Assembly: GCA_026075535.2 (NCBI GenBank)
Contig: AP026539.1
Location: forward strand, 6,138,001-6,202,000
Direction of reading: 5' to 3'
Source: Tricholoma matsutake
Lineage: Eukaryota; Basidiomycota; Agaricomycetes; Agaricales; Tricholomataceae
DNA: 64,000 bases
In this document: positions 11,943 to 23,187 of the stretch, one piece after another
Layout: the number at the start of each line of letters is the position of its first letter
Position numbering within the stretch: the first letter of the stretch is position 1
Position numbers and translations under genes: made by a program
Notes under the pieces: model-generated
The model's input: the letters and a program-made list of their open reading frames with translations, nothing else
Told to the model about the DNA's origin: nothing
Database searches by the model: none

Positions 11943-13412
11943 ATGTCCATCCTCGCTGAACTCGCCCTTCCCCTCCTCAATCATGCCAAATCGATGCCTG
12001 AGGCTGGCAAGGCCAAAGAGTTAGACTTCGAAATCTGGGGTCAAAGTTTTTGTGAGAAAATGGTGTGTTTTTCCTTTTTTTCCTTTGTTTATCTGCTTCC
12101 TAACCTCGTTTGATAGGCTGAATACAATGACCTGATCGGGTTGTTCAACAAGGCACACGACGAATGTGTGCAGGCGATGTTGGACGAGGCAATTGGCCTG
12201 TTCGCACCTTTTGCTCGCGAGGCTTGGGTTTCTTGGGGTGGAAAATATCTTTTTGAGGAGTGCTCGAGGAGAATTGAGGGAGAGAGGCAAAGAGAGGAGG
12301 AGAGAGTTGCTTGGGAGGCAGCCATTGAGGCCAAAGCGAAGAGGATTGAGGGGCGATGCGACACACTAGTTGAGGCTCGTCGTGCATTTTTAACCAAAGT
12401 CCGGGCCAAGACCATTTCAAAGGACAAATTCCACAATCAGACTGCTGCACTTGAGGTGATGCACCTCTCAATCGATTGAGATGAGGCTGAGGAAGAAGAT
12501 GAACCTTTGGTCAATGACCTTCCGGTCATCAAGAAAATCATCAAGAAGAGGAAGGCAGACGAGATGGATGAGGAGGAGGAAGGTGAAGATGAGCTGGATG
12601 AGGAGTCCATGGTCGCAAAATGGGTGTGATTGGAGGAGGGTGACCTGATCACCTTCCATGGGCCGGTAAGTAGTCATTTTCTTTTGGTATCATTCAGACT
12701 AATCAGGCTTTCAATATTGCTTTAGTGTGATCGATGCGCAGGACTAAGGATGTCTCAGGAGTGTATCATCGAGGAGGGCACCCCAAAGTGCAAGCGATGC
12801 ACTCAAGGGCTGCAGGGGTGCTACTGGGAGGGAGTGTCGAGGCAAGGACTCCAACGAGGCGAGTCGAAGAAAAAGGCGAGCTCCAAGCGAGCTACAAAGG
12901 GTACTGCAGAGTCGACGGAGGTGTCAACTCCCAGATGTAGTAAGTGATTCTTCTCGATAATGAGTACAATTGCTAATCTGTATGATTACTTAGCAATACA
13001 CATATGGGCTATCCAGCCCATCCAAAATGCAGAGGCCGGGCCCTCAAACATCAATGAGCACCCAAAATGAATGGTGAAGGTGAAGGCGAAGTCCACTCAC
13101 AAGGAGAAGGGGAGGGAACAAGAAGTCGAACCCAAGGTCGCAGGTCTGGTTGAGGGGATGTCGATGGCAGTGGAGGACAAGATGATGCAGTCAGATGCAG
13201 CAAGACTCCAGCGTCGGTATGTGGTGGAAGTCCTGGTGCAGAAGAAGCTGGAGGTGGAGGTCTTGATGGAGGAAATTGAGGTGTTGGAAAGGAAGTGGGA
13301 GGTGTCCAGTAGAGTTTTGTTTCATTGTTTTAATTTTATTGTTTTCATTGTGTCTGAGCGAGATACATTTAAAATGAGAAAGATCACGTACGATCAAGGC
13401 CAAGAAATGTAA
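11943..13412 (+). pseudogene. Antisense Cys-cluster gene of gypsy1 (aORF1)
   Basis: This gene lies between integrase and 3' LTR on the strand opposite to gag-pol. Exon 1 (11943-12062) and exon 2 (12117-12665) join in phase 0. A third exon starts at 12726 with CDRCAGLRMSQEC, then CKRCTQGLQGC. The Cys spacing is C-x2-C-x8-C-x9-C-x2-C-x6-C, resembling a paired zinc-binding or fungal Zn2Cys6-like cluster. Upstream is a helical, Arg/Glu-rich region with an acidic tract (DEMDEEEEGEDELDEES). Downstream is a coiled-coil-like segment (VLVQKKLEVEVLMEEIEVLE, about 13226-13285). Two in-frame TGA codons (12477 and 12627) and later breaks make it a pseudogene. The function is unknown; DNA binding is only an inference from the Cys pattern. 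Compare aORF2 at 25509-26330. Confidence 0.65.
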
Positions 13413-13639
13413 GATATATGTGAAAAAAAACATAGGAGAGAAAAAAAGAAAAAGAAAGAAAGACAGACAATTGATCAAAACGAGACATAGGGGAAAGGCT
13501 CAGAACTCCTTCATAGCTGAAAAACCCCATTGAGCTTGCACGAACATGTTTCAAATGATATCGCAACTTGTAATAGTACACTGTTATAAAATCAAGAGTT
13601 TGTTTCAATATCACAAGTAGAAAAAAAGAAAGAAAAATG

Positions 13640-15185
13640 GTCTATTCATCTTCATCAAGGTCAGGAATGCCTTCATCAATGTCTCCATCAATGTCCAATG
13701 TTTTTTGAAGTTGTTTGAGCCAATGATCGTCAATATCGAAGAAGTTCGGAGGAAGGGGAATCAATTTTCGTGCTAGATAGGGTAGAACTCAGAAAGCAGC
13801 TACTGGTCGATGCAGAACTGAACCATCGAGCTCGCAAAGAATATAAGCACCACCGTAGTTTCATGCGATGACAATGAGTGGGCCGAGATATTGAGCTCAC
13901 ATTTTTCAATTAAGAGCTTTCTTGATCTGTGTGTTTTGCATGAGTACAAGGTCACCTTTTTCAAAATTGTAGTCTCAAATTGTTCACTTGTGAACTTCTT
14001 TGAAGCATTTTGCAGCTTCTTGTCGAGCAGTGTAGACTCTAGAGTAGAGTACTTTGAGATCAGTCGAGCATTTCTGTAGTACGATAGCGCGTCGGGCGAT
14101 AAGATCAGTGGAGGAAAGTATTGAGTCGGGTGGTGGCTGTAGGTACGTCACTTCTGAGATGTCAAGAGGGATCAGTGGATGGGAACCTGTGATCGCAAAA
14201 TAGGGCAAACAGCCCATTCATTTTTGAACTGTTACCCGTTCTGCCCAAAACACCAAGTATGTCCCAACCAACCATCGAGTTTGGTCGCCATCGATGGCCT
14301 TGTAGAGTGATTGTCGTATGTCGAAGTGGGCTCATTTGATGAGGCCATTGGCACAAGAATTGTAGCCACTTATCCAAATGTGATTGATATGATAGCGCTT
14401 CGACAAGTATTTGAGGGCAGCAAGAAATGCTGAGCCATTGTCAGTAACGATCTCATAAAGCGAGCCCCATTGACAAATCATTTCTTTGAAAATCCAATCC
14501 CTGATGGTCTTTGCTGTTTCATTGCAAAGCATCCTGAACTCTGGCCAGTACGATATCAAACATCAACCTTGTACTATATAGCGATATCCACCAGAAGGCG
14601 GCATGTGCATTGTGTCGATGTAGACTTTTCCGAATAGAGGAGCGGGTGTGGCGACGATTGGTGGGATAAGAAGATTTTGAGTTTGTCGCAACTGACAGTA
14701 GTGGCACATTTGGATGTACCATGCGATATCGGCTTTCAGGTTGGGCCACCAAGATCGTAGTGCGACGTGAGACTTTGTGGCGAAGATCATTTTGTGGCCA
14801 ATATGGTTGTGCGATGACCGGATAATATTGATGCGATGTTCTGGAATTGCGACGATCTTGTGTTCTCTGTGACGATCTTTTTGCCAGAGTTTTCTGGAAT
14901 CTAAGAAGAACTCAGTGCAATATCGCATGAAGGTAGCGTACTCGGTGTCTGATAGATTTGGGGGTTGCACCATATCATCTAACCATCTATGAACAAACAG
15001 TAATCGTTTGTCTTCTTTCTTTGCTTTGTCCAATCAAGGTACGTCTTTGTATGAAACATCCTCCCCCTTACTGAAATATGAAGCTTGGGTGAAAGTCGGA
15101 TAAGTCGCATGAGAGGGGAAAGGTCAAATCGAGATTGGGTTGATTTGGTGAACAAAACCGTGTAGTTTGTCGATCCAGTCGCCAA
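13640..15185 (-). pseudogene. gypsy1 integrase
   Basis: Integrase inserts the retroelement DNA into the genome. The HHCC finger appears as HNHIGH ... MCHYCQ (about 14690-14820). The core Asp residues are in VYIDTMHMP (about 14595-14625) and IVTDNGSAF (about 14415-14445). The expected catalytic Glu, after YNSCANGLI, reads Lys and is followed by a stop near 14335. The C-terminal segment continues through GDLVLMQNT and AQYLGPLIVIA to about 13640. I see several TGA stops at expected Arg positions. The lost Glu fits CpG-to-CpA change (GAA to AAA), so this enzyme would be dead even without the stops. Confidence 0.8.
15058..15077 (-). promoter_or_regulatory. Internal copy of the gypsy1 polypurine tract
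   Basis: Twenty bases, atcctcccccttactgaaat on the plus strand, are identical to those at 11794-11813 next to the 3' LTR. This copy lies just upstream of the integrase region (it reads purine-rich on the coding strand). Such a central polypurine tract could prime a second plus strand, as known for lentiviruses and reported for yeast Ty1. That role is inferred here. Confidence 0.55.
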
Positions 15186-15312
15186 ATTCTTCTTCTACTT
15201 CAATATCGTCATCTTCAGTTTGTTGAGGACATCGCAAAAGACTGTCCAGCCCATGGTGCATACCTGCAACATGAACTAGCATGAAGTGGAACGTTAGAAT
15301 GGAAACTATCCA

Positions 15313-16803
15313 TCAGTTGATGCTAGCACTAGGCACAATATCGGGATTTGAGAGCATGCCTTTGATATACCTTGCATCAACCTTGATGATAAGGTTTCGT
15401 ACCCCTATCAAATATAAATGAAGTGCCCCAAGGGCTCGATATAGACCATAAAGTTCGAGTTTCAGTTGCGAGAACTGGGATTCATGGTTGTTAAGTGTGA
15501 TTGAGCCAAATCGACTGTAGTATCGTCTTTGAGGGTTATCACGGTCACATTGCACTAGGAAATAGCCGATGGCGATGCTCGATGTGTCGACTGCGAGGAT
15601 TACTGGGGCATTCAAGGTATAGTCAATGGCTTGAATTGCTGACGAGTTTAGGAGTGCATGCTTGAGATTGTCTTGTGCTGCTACCTGAGATGGGCCGAAT
15701 TCGAAGGGCACATCTTTTCAAGTAAGGTTGATTAGCACAGCTGCTCAATGTGCAAAACTCTGAATGAAAATTTGACAAACTCCAATCGTTCCTAAGAATG
15801 CCTTAACTTCCATGAGCATACGACACAGACCCCACTTCTGAATCTTCTTGATATGTGTCAGGTCAGCCATTCGACCTTGAATATTGCATCAATGACCTAA
15901 AACAATTATTTCAGGGACACAAGCAAATAACTTGGGCCCTGAGAACGTCCCACCACAATACTTCATGCGCTGGACGATGCAATTTAGGTTCTCAAAGTGC
16001 TCCCATATGAATCATCAAATGCCTGAGTTGTCAATGATCGTTTCATAAGACCCACCAATCATTCGATATTCCGATTTTGGACCCTCCACTGGTGTGTTGT
16101 CGATATAAGGGAACGTGATATGAGGGACTTCAGGTTGTAGGATGAAAGTGACGTCGTCGTGTAAGATCGGAACTGAGTTCGTCCAACCCATCAGTAGGGT
16201 GATGATTCAAAGTGCGCCAAATGGGGTCTGGAAAGTTGTTAGATCTTGAGAGGATTCAGATACAAGCCTTTCGTCGAATGTAACATATAAATCCAACATT
16301 CCTCCACAAGTGTGTCCCCCAAACTGTTCAGCTAAATGCTCAGGGATCAGGATGACACCTGAGTACTGAATCATAACTTGGTTTAGCAGCTTGAGACTGT
16401 GGACTATTCGGAGTGATTTTGCATCTTTCTTCGCAATGCAAAACCATTGTGATCAGTATGATGAATTCGACGACTCGTAGACTCCTGCTTTGATCTTCTT
16501 TTTCAGCATCTCGCAAATCTGTTCATACAAACCAGGTGGTATGGGGATATTACATTCGACCCAAGGAGTGTGAGGGACGACTGGGAACTTGATAGGGGGG
16601 AAGAAATCTGGTCAAAACCTTCCTCGTTCATTTTCCGTCCATGCAAACCCCGCTTGCTGGTTTTGAATGAAGTCATGCATGAGGTCTCGTTCTTGAGGCC
16701 ATAAGAAATCACCTGGATGATTTTGATCGATGATGTTTTTGCGTTCGAGGTTATACCGAGGAGTTGGTTTGAATATCAGAGGATGGGGATTTAGTGGAGG
16801 CAT
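15313..16803 (-). pseudogene. gypsy1 reverse transcriptase and RNase H
   Basis: Minus-strand pol from about 16803 (MPPLNPHPLIFKPTPRYN) through RT to RNase H. RT landmarks: KIKAGVYESSNSSY (about 16456-16500), FCIAKKDAKSLRIVHSL, DLTTFQTPFGALRIITL, MGWTNSVPILHDDV, and the active-site region PYIDNTPVEGPK where YIDD would be expected (about 16085-16120). RNase H follows with VILAVDTSSIAIGYFLVQC (15550-15610), RRYYSRFGSITLNNHESQFS, KLELYGLYRAL and DARYIKGMLSNPDI. At least six TGA stops occur at conserved Arg positions (two adjacent, near 16010). The YIDD-to-YIDN change fits a CpG transition. Normally this polyprotein copies the RNA into DNA. Confidence 0.85.
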
Positions 16804-17336
16804 GTCTTTGAGGGGATCGCCCTCGATGTGTCGAATAATTCGAAATCAATCAGGTAGTTCAGCCACGATTGGACGGACCTTCTGTGCAACTGGTTTATAC
16901 TTTTTCTTCGTCAATAAATAACTAGAATGGCAATTGTTGGAAATAACTGAGGAAGGGGAAACATACGATGAAGAAGTTCACATAGGTATAAACACCATCG
17001 AGGCATTTCGAGGAACATGGAACTCATCACACACAGATAAATATAGGTCAGAAAGTGTTGCAGATAATTCTTTGGAGGAGTTGATTTTGGGGATATTTGC
17101 AGTGTGCTCAATAAATATAGAGGAGTTAGAAGAGTCGAACGAGATGATGAAAGCGCACTGTTCCAAAATTTCATTCTCTAACGCTGAAAATCCTCATGAA
17201 CAACTTTTCGACGATGGTGCGATCAAGGTATCGAGGGAATGGTAGCGGTCTGAGTTGAGTTCAGATTGCATATTGTGATCATTTGGGCTTTGTTCCGGTA
17301 ATTTCTAATGATGCTTTCCATTAAGATGTCGAATGG

Positions 17337-17720
17337 TCATCCGAGTAAAATATTGTAAGCCAGGTCCCGAATAACATGTATCTGCATGTATAGGGTGATT
17401 CCGCCAAGATCACAGGGTACATTGCATGCTAAACCAAGTGTTTCGTCCACAGTGCCATTGGCAGACTGCATCAGAAGCCTAATCAAGGAGTCGTATGCTA
17501 GACCGAGTTTGTGGCAAACATCTTCGGCCATTGATATGATCGAGGAACCAGGATCAATGACACTTTCTACCTGGTTGTTACCATGGACATCCATAATAAC
17601 TGATCTAATCAACAAAGTTTCTTTAGCAACAACAAAAGGCTGAGGAATTTCACTGGGTCGGAGACTGCTAATATAGGTCTCGTACAGGTTGGGCATGATA
17701 ATTGTGTCGGGACTAAACAT
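17337..17720 (-). CDS. gypsy1 protease (retropepsin) region
   Basis: An open 127-residue segment with the aspartic protease signature VESVIDPGSSIISMAEDV and, near its end, VIRDLAYNILLG, equivalent to the hydrophobic-hydrophobic-Gly motif. The Asp is followed by Pro-Gly rather than Ser/Thr-Gly. I recall this DPGS form from related basidiomycete elements, so it is probably the natural sequence. It would cleave the Gag-Pol polyprotein. It continues in frame terms from the gag-end region (17713-18105, Thr/Ser/Pro-rich). Confidence 0.75.
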   Translation of the reverse strand: MFSPDTIIMPNLYETYISSLRPSEIPQPFVVAKETLLIRSVIMDVHGNNQVESVIDPGSSIISMAEDVCHKLGLAYDSLIRLLMQSANGTVDETLGLACNVPCDLGGITLYMQIHVIRDLAYNILLG

Positions 17721-19539
17721 GTTTGTTGCATTGTTTCCAGTTTGTGGTACTTGTTTCAGTGTGACCTGTTCTCTCCATTTTGTTCAAACCTCGGGTGAAA
17801 GAAAGCGAGAGTAGTTCTTCTGATGTAAGCATGATGATCAGCATCTTCAACAAGTGTGAAAAGATATCATGTGCAATTTTCTCATTCTGTACTGGTGCCT
17901 GTGTCGCATACGTTTCCTTACCCTTTGATGCGCCAGTGAAGTTCCTTTTGTGTGGTGGCAAATAGGCATTCTCCCTGACTGATGCATATGGGTGTACCGA
18001 GGTTTGCGTTGGAGGTATAGTTGTCGATGGCGAAGTGGTCGATGCAGGAGAAGTCAATGTTGATGTCGATGTTGGAGCCATAGTTGAAGTCAAAGGGTTA
18101 AACATTGTCGATGAAGATGTCGAGGGTGATGGGACTGGAGCAGTAGATGTCGATGATGCAGGGATGGGGGTTGTTGTGGCCAGAACTGAACTTCAAACCT
18201 CTTTGTTCAGACGTGAAAATGGTTGACCACTTTGAAGCATGAATATTTCGCGCTTGAGAGCCACTATTCTATCTTCGGAGTCAGCTGTCAATGTCAAATT
18301 ATGATAAATGCCTTTCGTTTCTGATCCCAATGTAGAAACTGCATCGGACTCCATTATCAAAGTGATTGCAGCCGAGGTTGAATTAGTCGAAGTCAAAAGT
18401 GCCAATGGTGCAATGCTGAATAAGAGTGTGGCTGCTGGGGTTGTGTCTGGGTTGCGTTTCCACCATTCATCATTGCGTTCCTTGATAAACCTGCCAGGAA
18501 TACTTTGAGGGGTAAATTGTCTGTTTGGAAGTACGATCTTTCCTTCTGCGTTTTGCTTACACTTCCCTTTGTTCAGGTATGACTGACAAACCATACAGTC
18601 AGGGATAAAATGTCCGGATAAACTGCAAAATATGCAAAGAAGTGCGTTGACATGTGCCTGTCTGTCTGCCAAATTAGCACGAGGATTTTTAGTACCTGCA
18701 ATATGTGTAGCGATAGTGCTAGCAAATTGTTTGAACATTGCGTTTAGATCTTCGGTTTTAATCATAATAGTTCCAGGTGACGAGGTGACCATATTTCTGA
18801 GGTTTGATGTTGAGTGCAATGAAGAAGTCGATTGGTGGATTACTGAGTTCGATGTGTTAGAGCCTGCTAGTACAAATTTTGCTGCATCATGTATGTCATT
18901 GAGTGGATATGGATTGTCGGGATAATGGTCAGGGAATTTGAGTTCAAGTCATCGAGAAATTCGAGTCCATAAGCCGGGTTGGAATCCTCAAACATAAGCT
19001 CTGCTTTGCTCAGCTTCCGAGATCCTATTCTTTGCTCACAAAAAGTGAGTAATGTTGTAGAACGCATGATAATACATTCCTAGATTGTTCGCATTGAATA
19101 TCCCAATGCATAGCTGTTCTCCCACTAATTTGTCCATGTCTGATATGCTCCACTTGTGATCGTCTTCCGAGCTGGGATAGAGTTTATGTACTGCTGTTCG
19201 AAATTCGTTGAATGATGTGCCAGGCTGATATTCTGGAAGTGATTCCCAGAGTTCGGAAGAGTCGATGTTGAGGTAGTGACAAGTGTGTTTCTTCATTAGA
19301 TTCAATTCAGTAATGCCACAGGTCAGGAATAATAGTTCAAGCTCTTCAAAGTATTGTGGGAGCTCTCGAGGCTGAGTCAGGTCAAATTTTGGAGCGGTCG
19401 AGTGCCCATGAGCTGGCATCGCAGTTTGGGTAGTCATGAATGCAATGACTCTAGGGGTAGGGGTTAAGACTTGTGTAATAGATGGTAGAGGTGTCGAAGT
19501 TGTTGGAAGGATGAACGAAGAGGTTGATGATGATGACAA
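17713..19539 (-). pseudogene. gypsy1 Gag with zinc knuckle
   Basis: The structural protein that packages element RNA. It starts at 19539 with a Ser/Thr/Pro-rich leader, then a capsid-like helical region (PQYFEELELLFLTCGI, KKHTCHYLNIDSSELWESL, about 19190-19400). Further segments lie at 18867-19067. A CCHC knuckle, CIFCSLSGHFIPDC, occupies about 18579-18622. The remainder (17713-18105) is low-complexity Thr/Ser/Pro. At least two frame changes between 19036 and 18819 break it. Order and spacing directly upstream of protease fit Gag. Confidence 0.8.
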
Positions 19540-19769
19540 AGAAGTAGATGATGATGTGGAAGGTGATGATATAGGTGAAGGAAATAGTCTACAATGAGTA
19601 GATTCTGCTTCAGAAACAGGAATTAGAATGTCCCCCGATTGTTCAAGAGATTTGAAGGTGTGGTGAGTATTGATACAAAGGTTTCTTGCTTGTGTTGGCC
19701 TGAGCCAAGGAAGTCAAGGTTGGTCCAATGATGAAATGATTCAGAAACCCTTGTGGTGGGCTCAAAAAA

Positions 19770-20956
19770 TGATGATACTCAACCCAGGAAAACCACCAAA
19801 ACAGCCAATGAGGCAACTGATGATATTTGCGACGAGTCAGAGGAAGGGTGCGAGTCATTCTGAATGTTTGTGGTCCAACCTATGGGTTGATAACTAGTTG
19901 GTACTATTCCTGAAGGTAGTGCTATAGGAACCAAAGGTGTTTGGTGCGGTCCGATCGAGTACCAATTGACATTGAGGACAATTGACGAGATTGACAGCAG
20001 ACATGTTGATTGTTGATGGTCGATGTGTGAATTCTGGGGACCTTTCGATAGGTTGATAGTGTTCAAAGACTATAGCTGATGGCTATGAAGTGTTGGAATA
20101 GTTTGCTAGTGCTAACGATCAGAGGATTGTAGGAAGATCGAGGATGATGATGGTCACAGAGGTTTCTCGTCAATTGAGAAAACTCATAGAAGTTTAGATT
20201 GTTTTAGAGGATAGATCTGATTCTTAGAACTTAATACGAGATGATAGATGAAGACAATTTCTTATATTTCCAAGTAGATACTACAGAGTTTTATATGTTT
20301 TAAAGAAACTTCCTAAAATGGAATGAGAAACATGTGTAGAACATGAGGAAAAAGATATGAGTTAAGGCACAAGGCCAAAAAGGAGACTGGAATCCAAACA
20401 AGAAAGATATATATCATATGATGAAAGAGTAATAAAGGGTATAGAACTGAAAGGGGACTGTCCTTTGTGTATAAATCATGCTAAGTCTCGCAATAATTTG
20501 TCCAGCAGGTTCTGTGCACGATAGGGACTTGGAACAAGGCTGACCTACTATCAGCAGGTTTGGGCATGAGTTGGAATCCTTCCTGGCGCATGGTATTCCA
20601 CCATATAGATAACAAATTCAGTGCCCAATGTTGCTCATAGTCTCTTGATATCGATCAATGACGCTCGACGATGGTCGATGACGGTCAACAATGTTCAATC
20701 GTGGTTGCGGTTTGTTTGAAGATGATCGGGGATCATTTAGAAGGGGTCTTAGGGGCTTTCGACGTAGTCCTAAGGTTGTGCGATGTGGTCTCTTGGTACG
20801 ATCGATGTCGCTGGTGATGTTTCGACGTGGTCAATATGATATTGTGATCGATAGACTGGGTTGTGCTGCATCTGGGACCTCATAGGAGTTAGCCGATGTG
20901 ATTAGAATGTGGTTAGAATGATGTATCAGCCTTTGAGCCGAGGAGACAACCTATCA
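19770..20956 (-). repeat. gypsy1 5' LTR
   Basis: This 1187-bp copy is in direct orientation with 10607-11794, from TGATGATACTCAACC to ACCTATCA. As the 5' LTR of a minus-strand element it should hold the promoter. The sequence following the LTR on the coding strand starts TTTTTTGAGCCC, so a standard tRNA primer site starting TGG is not evident. Confidence 0.93.
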
Positions 20957-21172
20957 CCAGCCAGAATTTCTGGAATTTCTGGAATCCAGTGGAATTTTTT
21001 TTGTATGTAGTTTTCCCTATGCAGCACAATTCTGGTTGGAATAAGGATCCAATTTACACCCAGAATCCCCAGAATCTGACTGGACTCATCACAACCAGAA
21101 TAACAGGAATAACTGGACTAACCGGAATAACCAGTATGCACGTGCTTTCCCAAATAAAAGTTCGACACACAA

Positions 21173-21236
21173 CAAGAATTGAACCCTCGACCTTGGGTCT
21201 GCATATCACAGCATGCTTAACCACTGAGCTACCAGG
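21173..21236 (-). other. tRNA-like module, left side of element A
   Basis: On the minus strand a box-A-like TAGCTCAGTGGTTAAGCATG is followed about 30 bases later by a box-B-like GGGTTCAATTC. This is the spacing of an internal RNA polymerase III promoter in a tRNA. A matching module is at 33931-34002 in A'. It reads outward towards the left end of the element. A functional tRNA is unlikely because I cannot fold a convincing acceptor stem. Confidence 0.5.
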
Positions 21237-21894
21237 TAATTATTCCTCTATATACATTTAATACCTTTATGACCAAACCAAGGTGCATAGTTAACCGCAG
21301 CCATTAATGGAATAATTAATAAGTATGCATACATGCATGACACATGACACGTGACTGCCAGCTCACAACCACCACCACCACCATTGTCAACACCACCTCT
21401 CCTCCTCTCCACTCTACCACCACCACTGCATGTGCACCTGCCACCACTGTTCCCATGCCCACTGCCACCATCACCACCACCTTCAAATGAGCCAACTGGA
21501 CGGAATGCGGGCCCAAATGATGGCAACATCGTTTGGACCATAGATAAGTTTTTTTTTTCTTTTTTCTTTTTCTTTTTATCAATCAACTAATTGTAATTTA
21601 TTGCTTTTTAGGTTGTATACTACTGGGGATGACCTGCCTCAACAAAAAACACACAACCCATGCCCACACCCACACAATCCCCTCCTCCCCATTCAAATGG
21701 GATGTGAGGCTGATGGGCTAAGAGGGTGCAGAGGGATGCCAGGAGACCCTGGAAGGGGGGTACCTGCCTAGTAAGCACCCACCAACCTCTGGACTCACGC
21801 CATGTTGCACTGACACACCCAAACCACCCCCCCCCCCCCCAAAAAAAAAAAAAAACAGAAATCCAAACAGGGGATAACAGTGACAAATGATGAC

Positions 21895-22110
21895 AAGCCA
21901 CCCACCCCCAGCCTCACGAGCAACTGCTCATGGGGTGGAACGTGGGTGGAACAATGCCCAGACACAATGACAATGCACCACCCACCCCCAGCCTCATAAG
22001 CAACTGCTTATGGGGTGGATCGTGGGTGGAACAACAACAACAACAAGCCACCTACCCCCAGCCTCACAAGCAACTGCTTGTGGGGTGGATTGTGGGTGGA
22101 ATGACAGACA
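21895..22110. repeat. Palindromic minisatellite in A (about three units)
   Basis: Three units of roughly 70-90 bp share CCCCAGCCTCA, a near-palindromic GAGCAACTGCTC core (or a close variant), then GGGGTGGA..GTGGGTGGA. The same unit is expanded to about seven copies in A' (32725-33260, opposite orientation). Confidence 0.8.
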
Positions 22111-22195
22111 ACACACCTAGCACAGCGGGGTCGCATCCCCTCCCCCTCCCCTGCACTTTGTGTGGAGAGGGATTTTTTTTGTACTTTTAATTATT

Positions 22196-22410
22196 TATTA
22201 GTATTGTGCCCCCCCTCCCCCATTTTGTGTGGGGGAGGGATTTTTTTCTTCATGTTTTTACCTCCCCCCTTGCATTTGGCGCAAGGGGTTAGCTTTTTAT
22301 GTATATAAATAAAACCCCCTCTTGCATCTTGTGAGAGGGAGGATTGTTTGTTTATGTATGTAATCACAATCATCCCCACCCCCTCGCATTCAATGTGAGG
22401 GATGTGGTTA
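22196..22410. repeat. Array of short GC-stem hairpins in A
   Basis: Four consecutive units of about 50-60 bases each pair a C-rich arm with a G-rich arm around an AT-rich loop, for example CCTCCCCCATTTTGTGTGGGGGAGG and then CCCCTTGCATTTGGCGCAAGGGG-like stems. Units are separated by T- or A-rich spacers. The array is conserved in A' (32445-32715) in opposite orientation. Confidence 0.75.
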
Positions 22411-22488
22411 ATTAAAAAAACTTGATCTTAACTACTTTGAAAAAAATTAGAGTGTCATGAATAAACCTTATATTACTAACTAATAATT

Positions 22489-22580
22489 CTCCTGTGGCTC
22501 AACTGGTTAAGCACACATGTTTGGTTTGTCATGTGATCACTCTAATCAAGATGTCTTGAGTTCAATCCTTACTCTGCACA
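22489..22580 (+). other. tRNA-like module, right side of element A
   Basis: Box-A-like TGGCTCAACTGGTTAAGCAC and box-B-like GAGTTCAATCC are separated by about 45 bases, with a CACATG...CATGTG stem between them. Its counterpart in A' is 32267-32359 on the minus strand. It reads outward towards the right end of A. Confidence 0.5.
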
Positions 22581-22674
22581 AATATATTTTGTAGGCACTT
22601 TGACAACTTAAGACTTGAAATTTGACTATCCATTAGGGTATATACTCTAAGTTGAGCATCTGGAGTAACTGGAA

Positions 22675-22858
22675 TCTGGTCAGAATAGCCAGAATAACTG
22701 GACTCCGACCGGAATAACTGGACGCCAATCAGAATAACTGGACTCTGACCAGAATAACTGGACTCTGACCAGAATAACTGGACTCCAACCAGAATAACTG
22801 GACTCCGACTGGAATAACTGGACTCCGACTGGAATAACTGGACTCTGATTGGAATAGG
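22675..22858. repeat. 20-bp tandem repeats next to the right end of A
   Basis: Eight to nine tandem units of GAATAACTGGACTCCGACCG with small variation run up to the terminal repeat. Subterminal repeats of this kind could be transposase-binding sites. A' carries only a few copies at the equivalent end. Confidence 0.85.
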
Positions 22859-22878
22859 TGGGGGAGGGTAAATTACAG

Positions 22879-23187
22879 CATTACACAGGCTTCCCCATAC
22901 ACTGCGGATACCTGCCTGACCAAAATTAAAGTTACACATGAGAGAAAGCACATGGTGAGCATATCCCAACAACAGTGAGAGCATCCTGATGGCAGTGAGC
23001 ACACTCCCCGACACCAGTGAGTGCACTCTGACAGCAGTGAGTGCATACTGCCAGTTATCAGCATAAGTAGTAGCTGCAAGGCACCCCGGCAGCAGCCACA
23101 ACAGCCTGCTGGCAGTTCCTTCCTGATTAGGAAGGTTGGTTAAATGACAGCTGTGATGCATAGGTACAAACAGTCAATAGACTATAT
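22879..23187. other. Intergenic, short imperfect repeats only
   Basis: Right flank of element A. It contains repeated CAGTGAGTGCACTCTGA-like units at about 22970-23050. There is no gene. The upstream parts of gypsy2 pol (protease, end of gag) that should precede 23188 are absent. Confidence 0.5.

Larger units (their letters stand above)
10607..20956 (-). mobile_element. gypsy1: complete Ty3/gypsy LTR retrotransposon
   Basis: A 10,350-bp element with two near-identical LTRs in direct orientation and gag, protease, RT, RNase H and integrase in that order on the minus strand. This is Ty3/gypsy order, with integrase after RNase H. An additional opposite-strand gene lies between integrase and the 3' LTR. 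It sits inside TIR element A. The flanking bases are CCGG and CCAG, compatible with a 4-bp target duplication that has one transition, but not proof. At least ten in-frame stops, nearly all where an Arg CGA is expected, show it cannot make its own proteins. Confidence 0.92.
10557..22878. mobile_element. TIR element 'A' (non-autonomous), split by gypsy1
   Basis: Only 50 bp (10557-10606) and 1922 bp (20957-22878) belong to this element; the rest is the gypsy1 insertion. The left terminus GAGTACTTTACACTCC and right terminus (complement) CTGTAATTTACCCTCC are inverted repeats that continue with CCCACCTATTC. CATTACAT (10549-10556) and CATTACAC (22879-22886) flank it, an 8-bp duplication with one mismatch. 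No transposase is encoded. Its contents match A' at 32101-34284: terminal repeats, a minus-strand tRNA-like module, a GGT/ACC-rich tract, a minisatellite, a hairpin array, a plus-strand tRNA-like module and 20-bp tandem repeats. The superfamily is undetermined (hAT, MULE or KDZ would fit an 8-10 bp duplication). Confidence 0.75.

Noticed and set aside
10602..20961. A 5-bp target duplication for gypsy1
   Set aside because: The flanks read TCCGG and CCAGC; only CCGG/CCAG are similar, so a duplication is possible but not shown.
22675..22858. Regular 20-bp repeats resembling a CRISPR array
   Set aside because: The repeats are contiguous with no unique spacers, they adjoin a transposon terminus, and the genome is eukaryotic.
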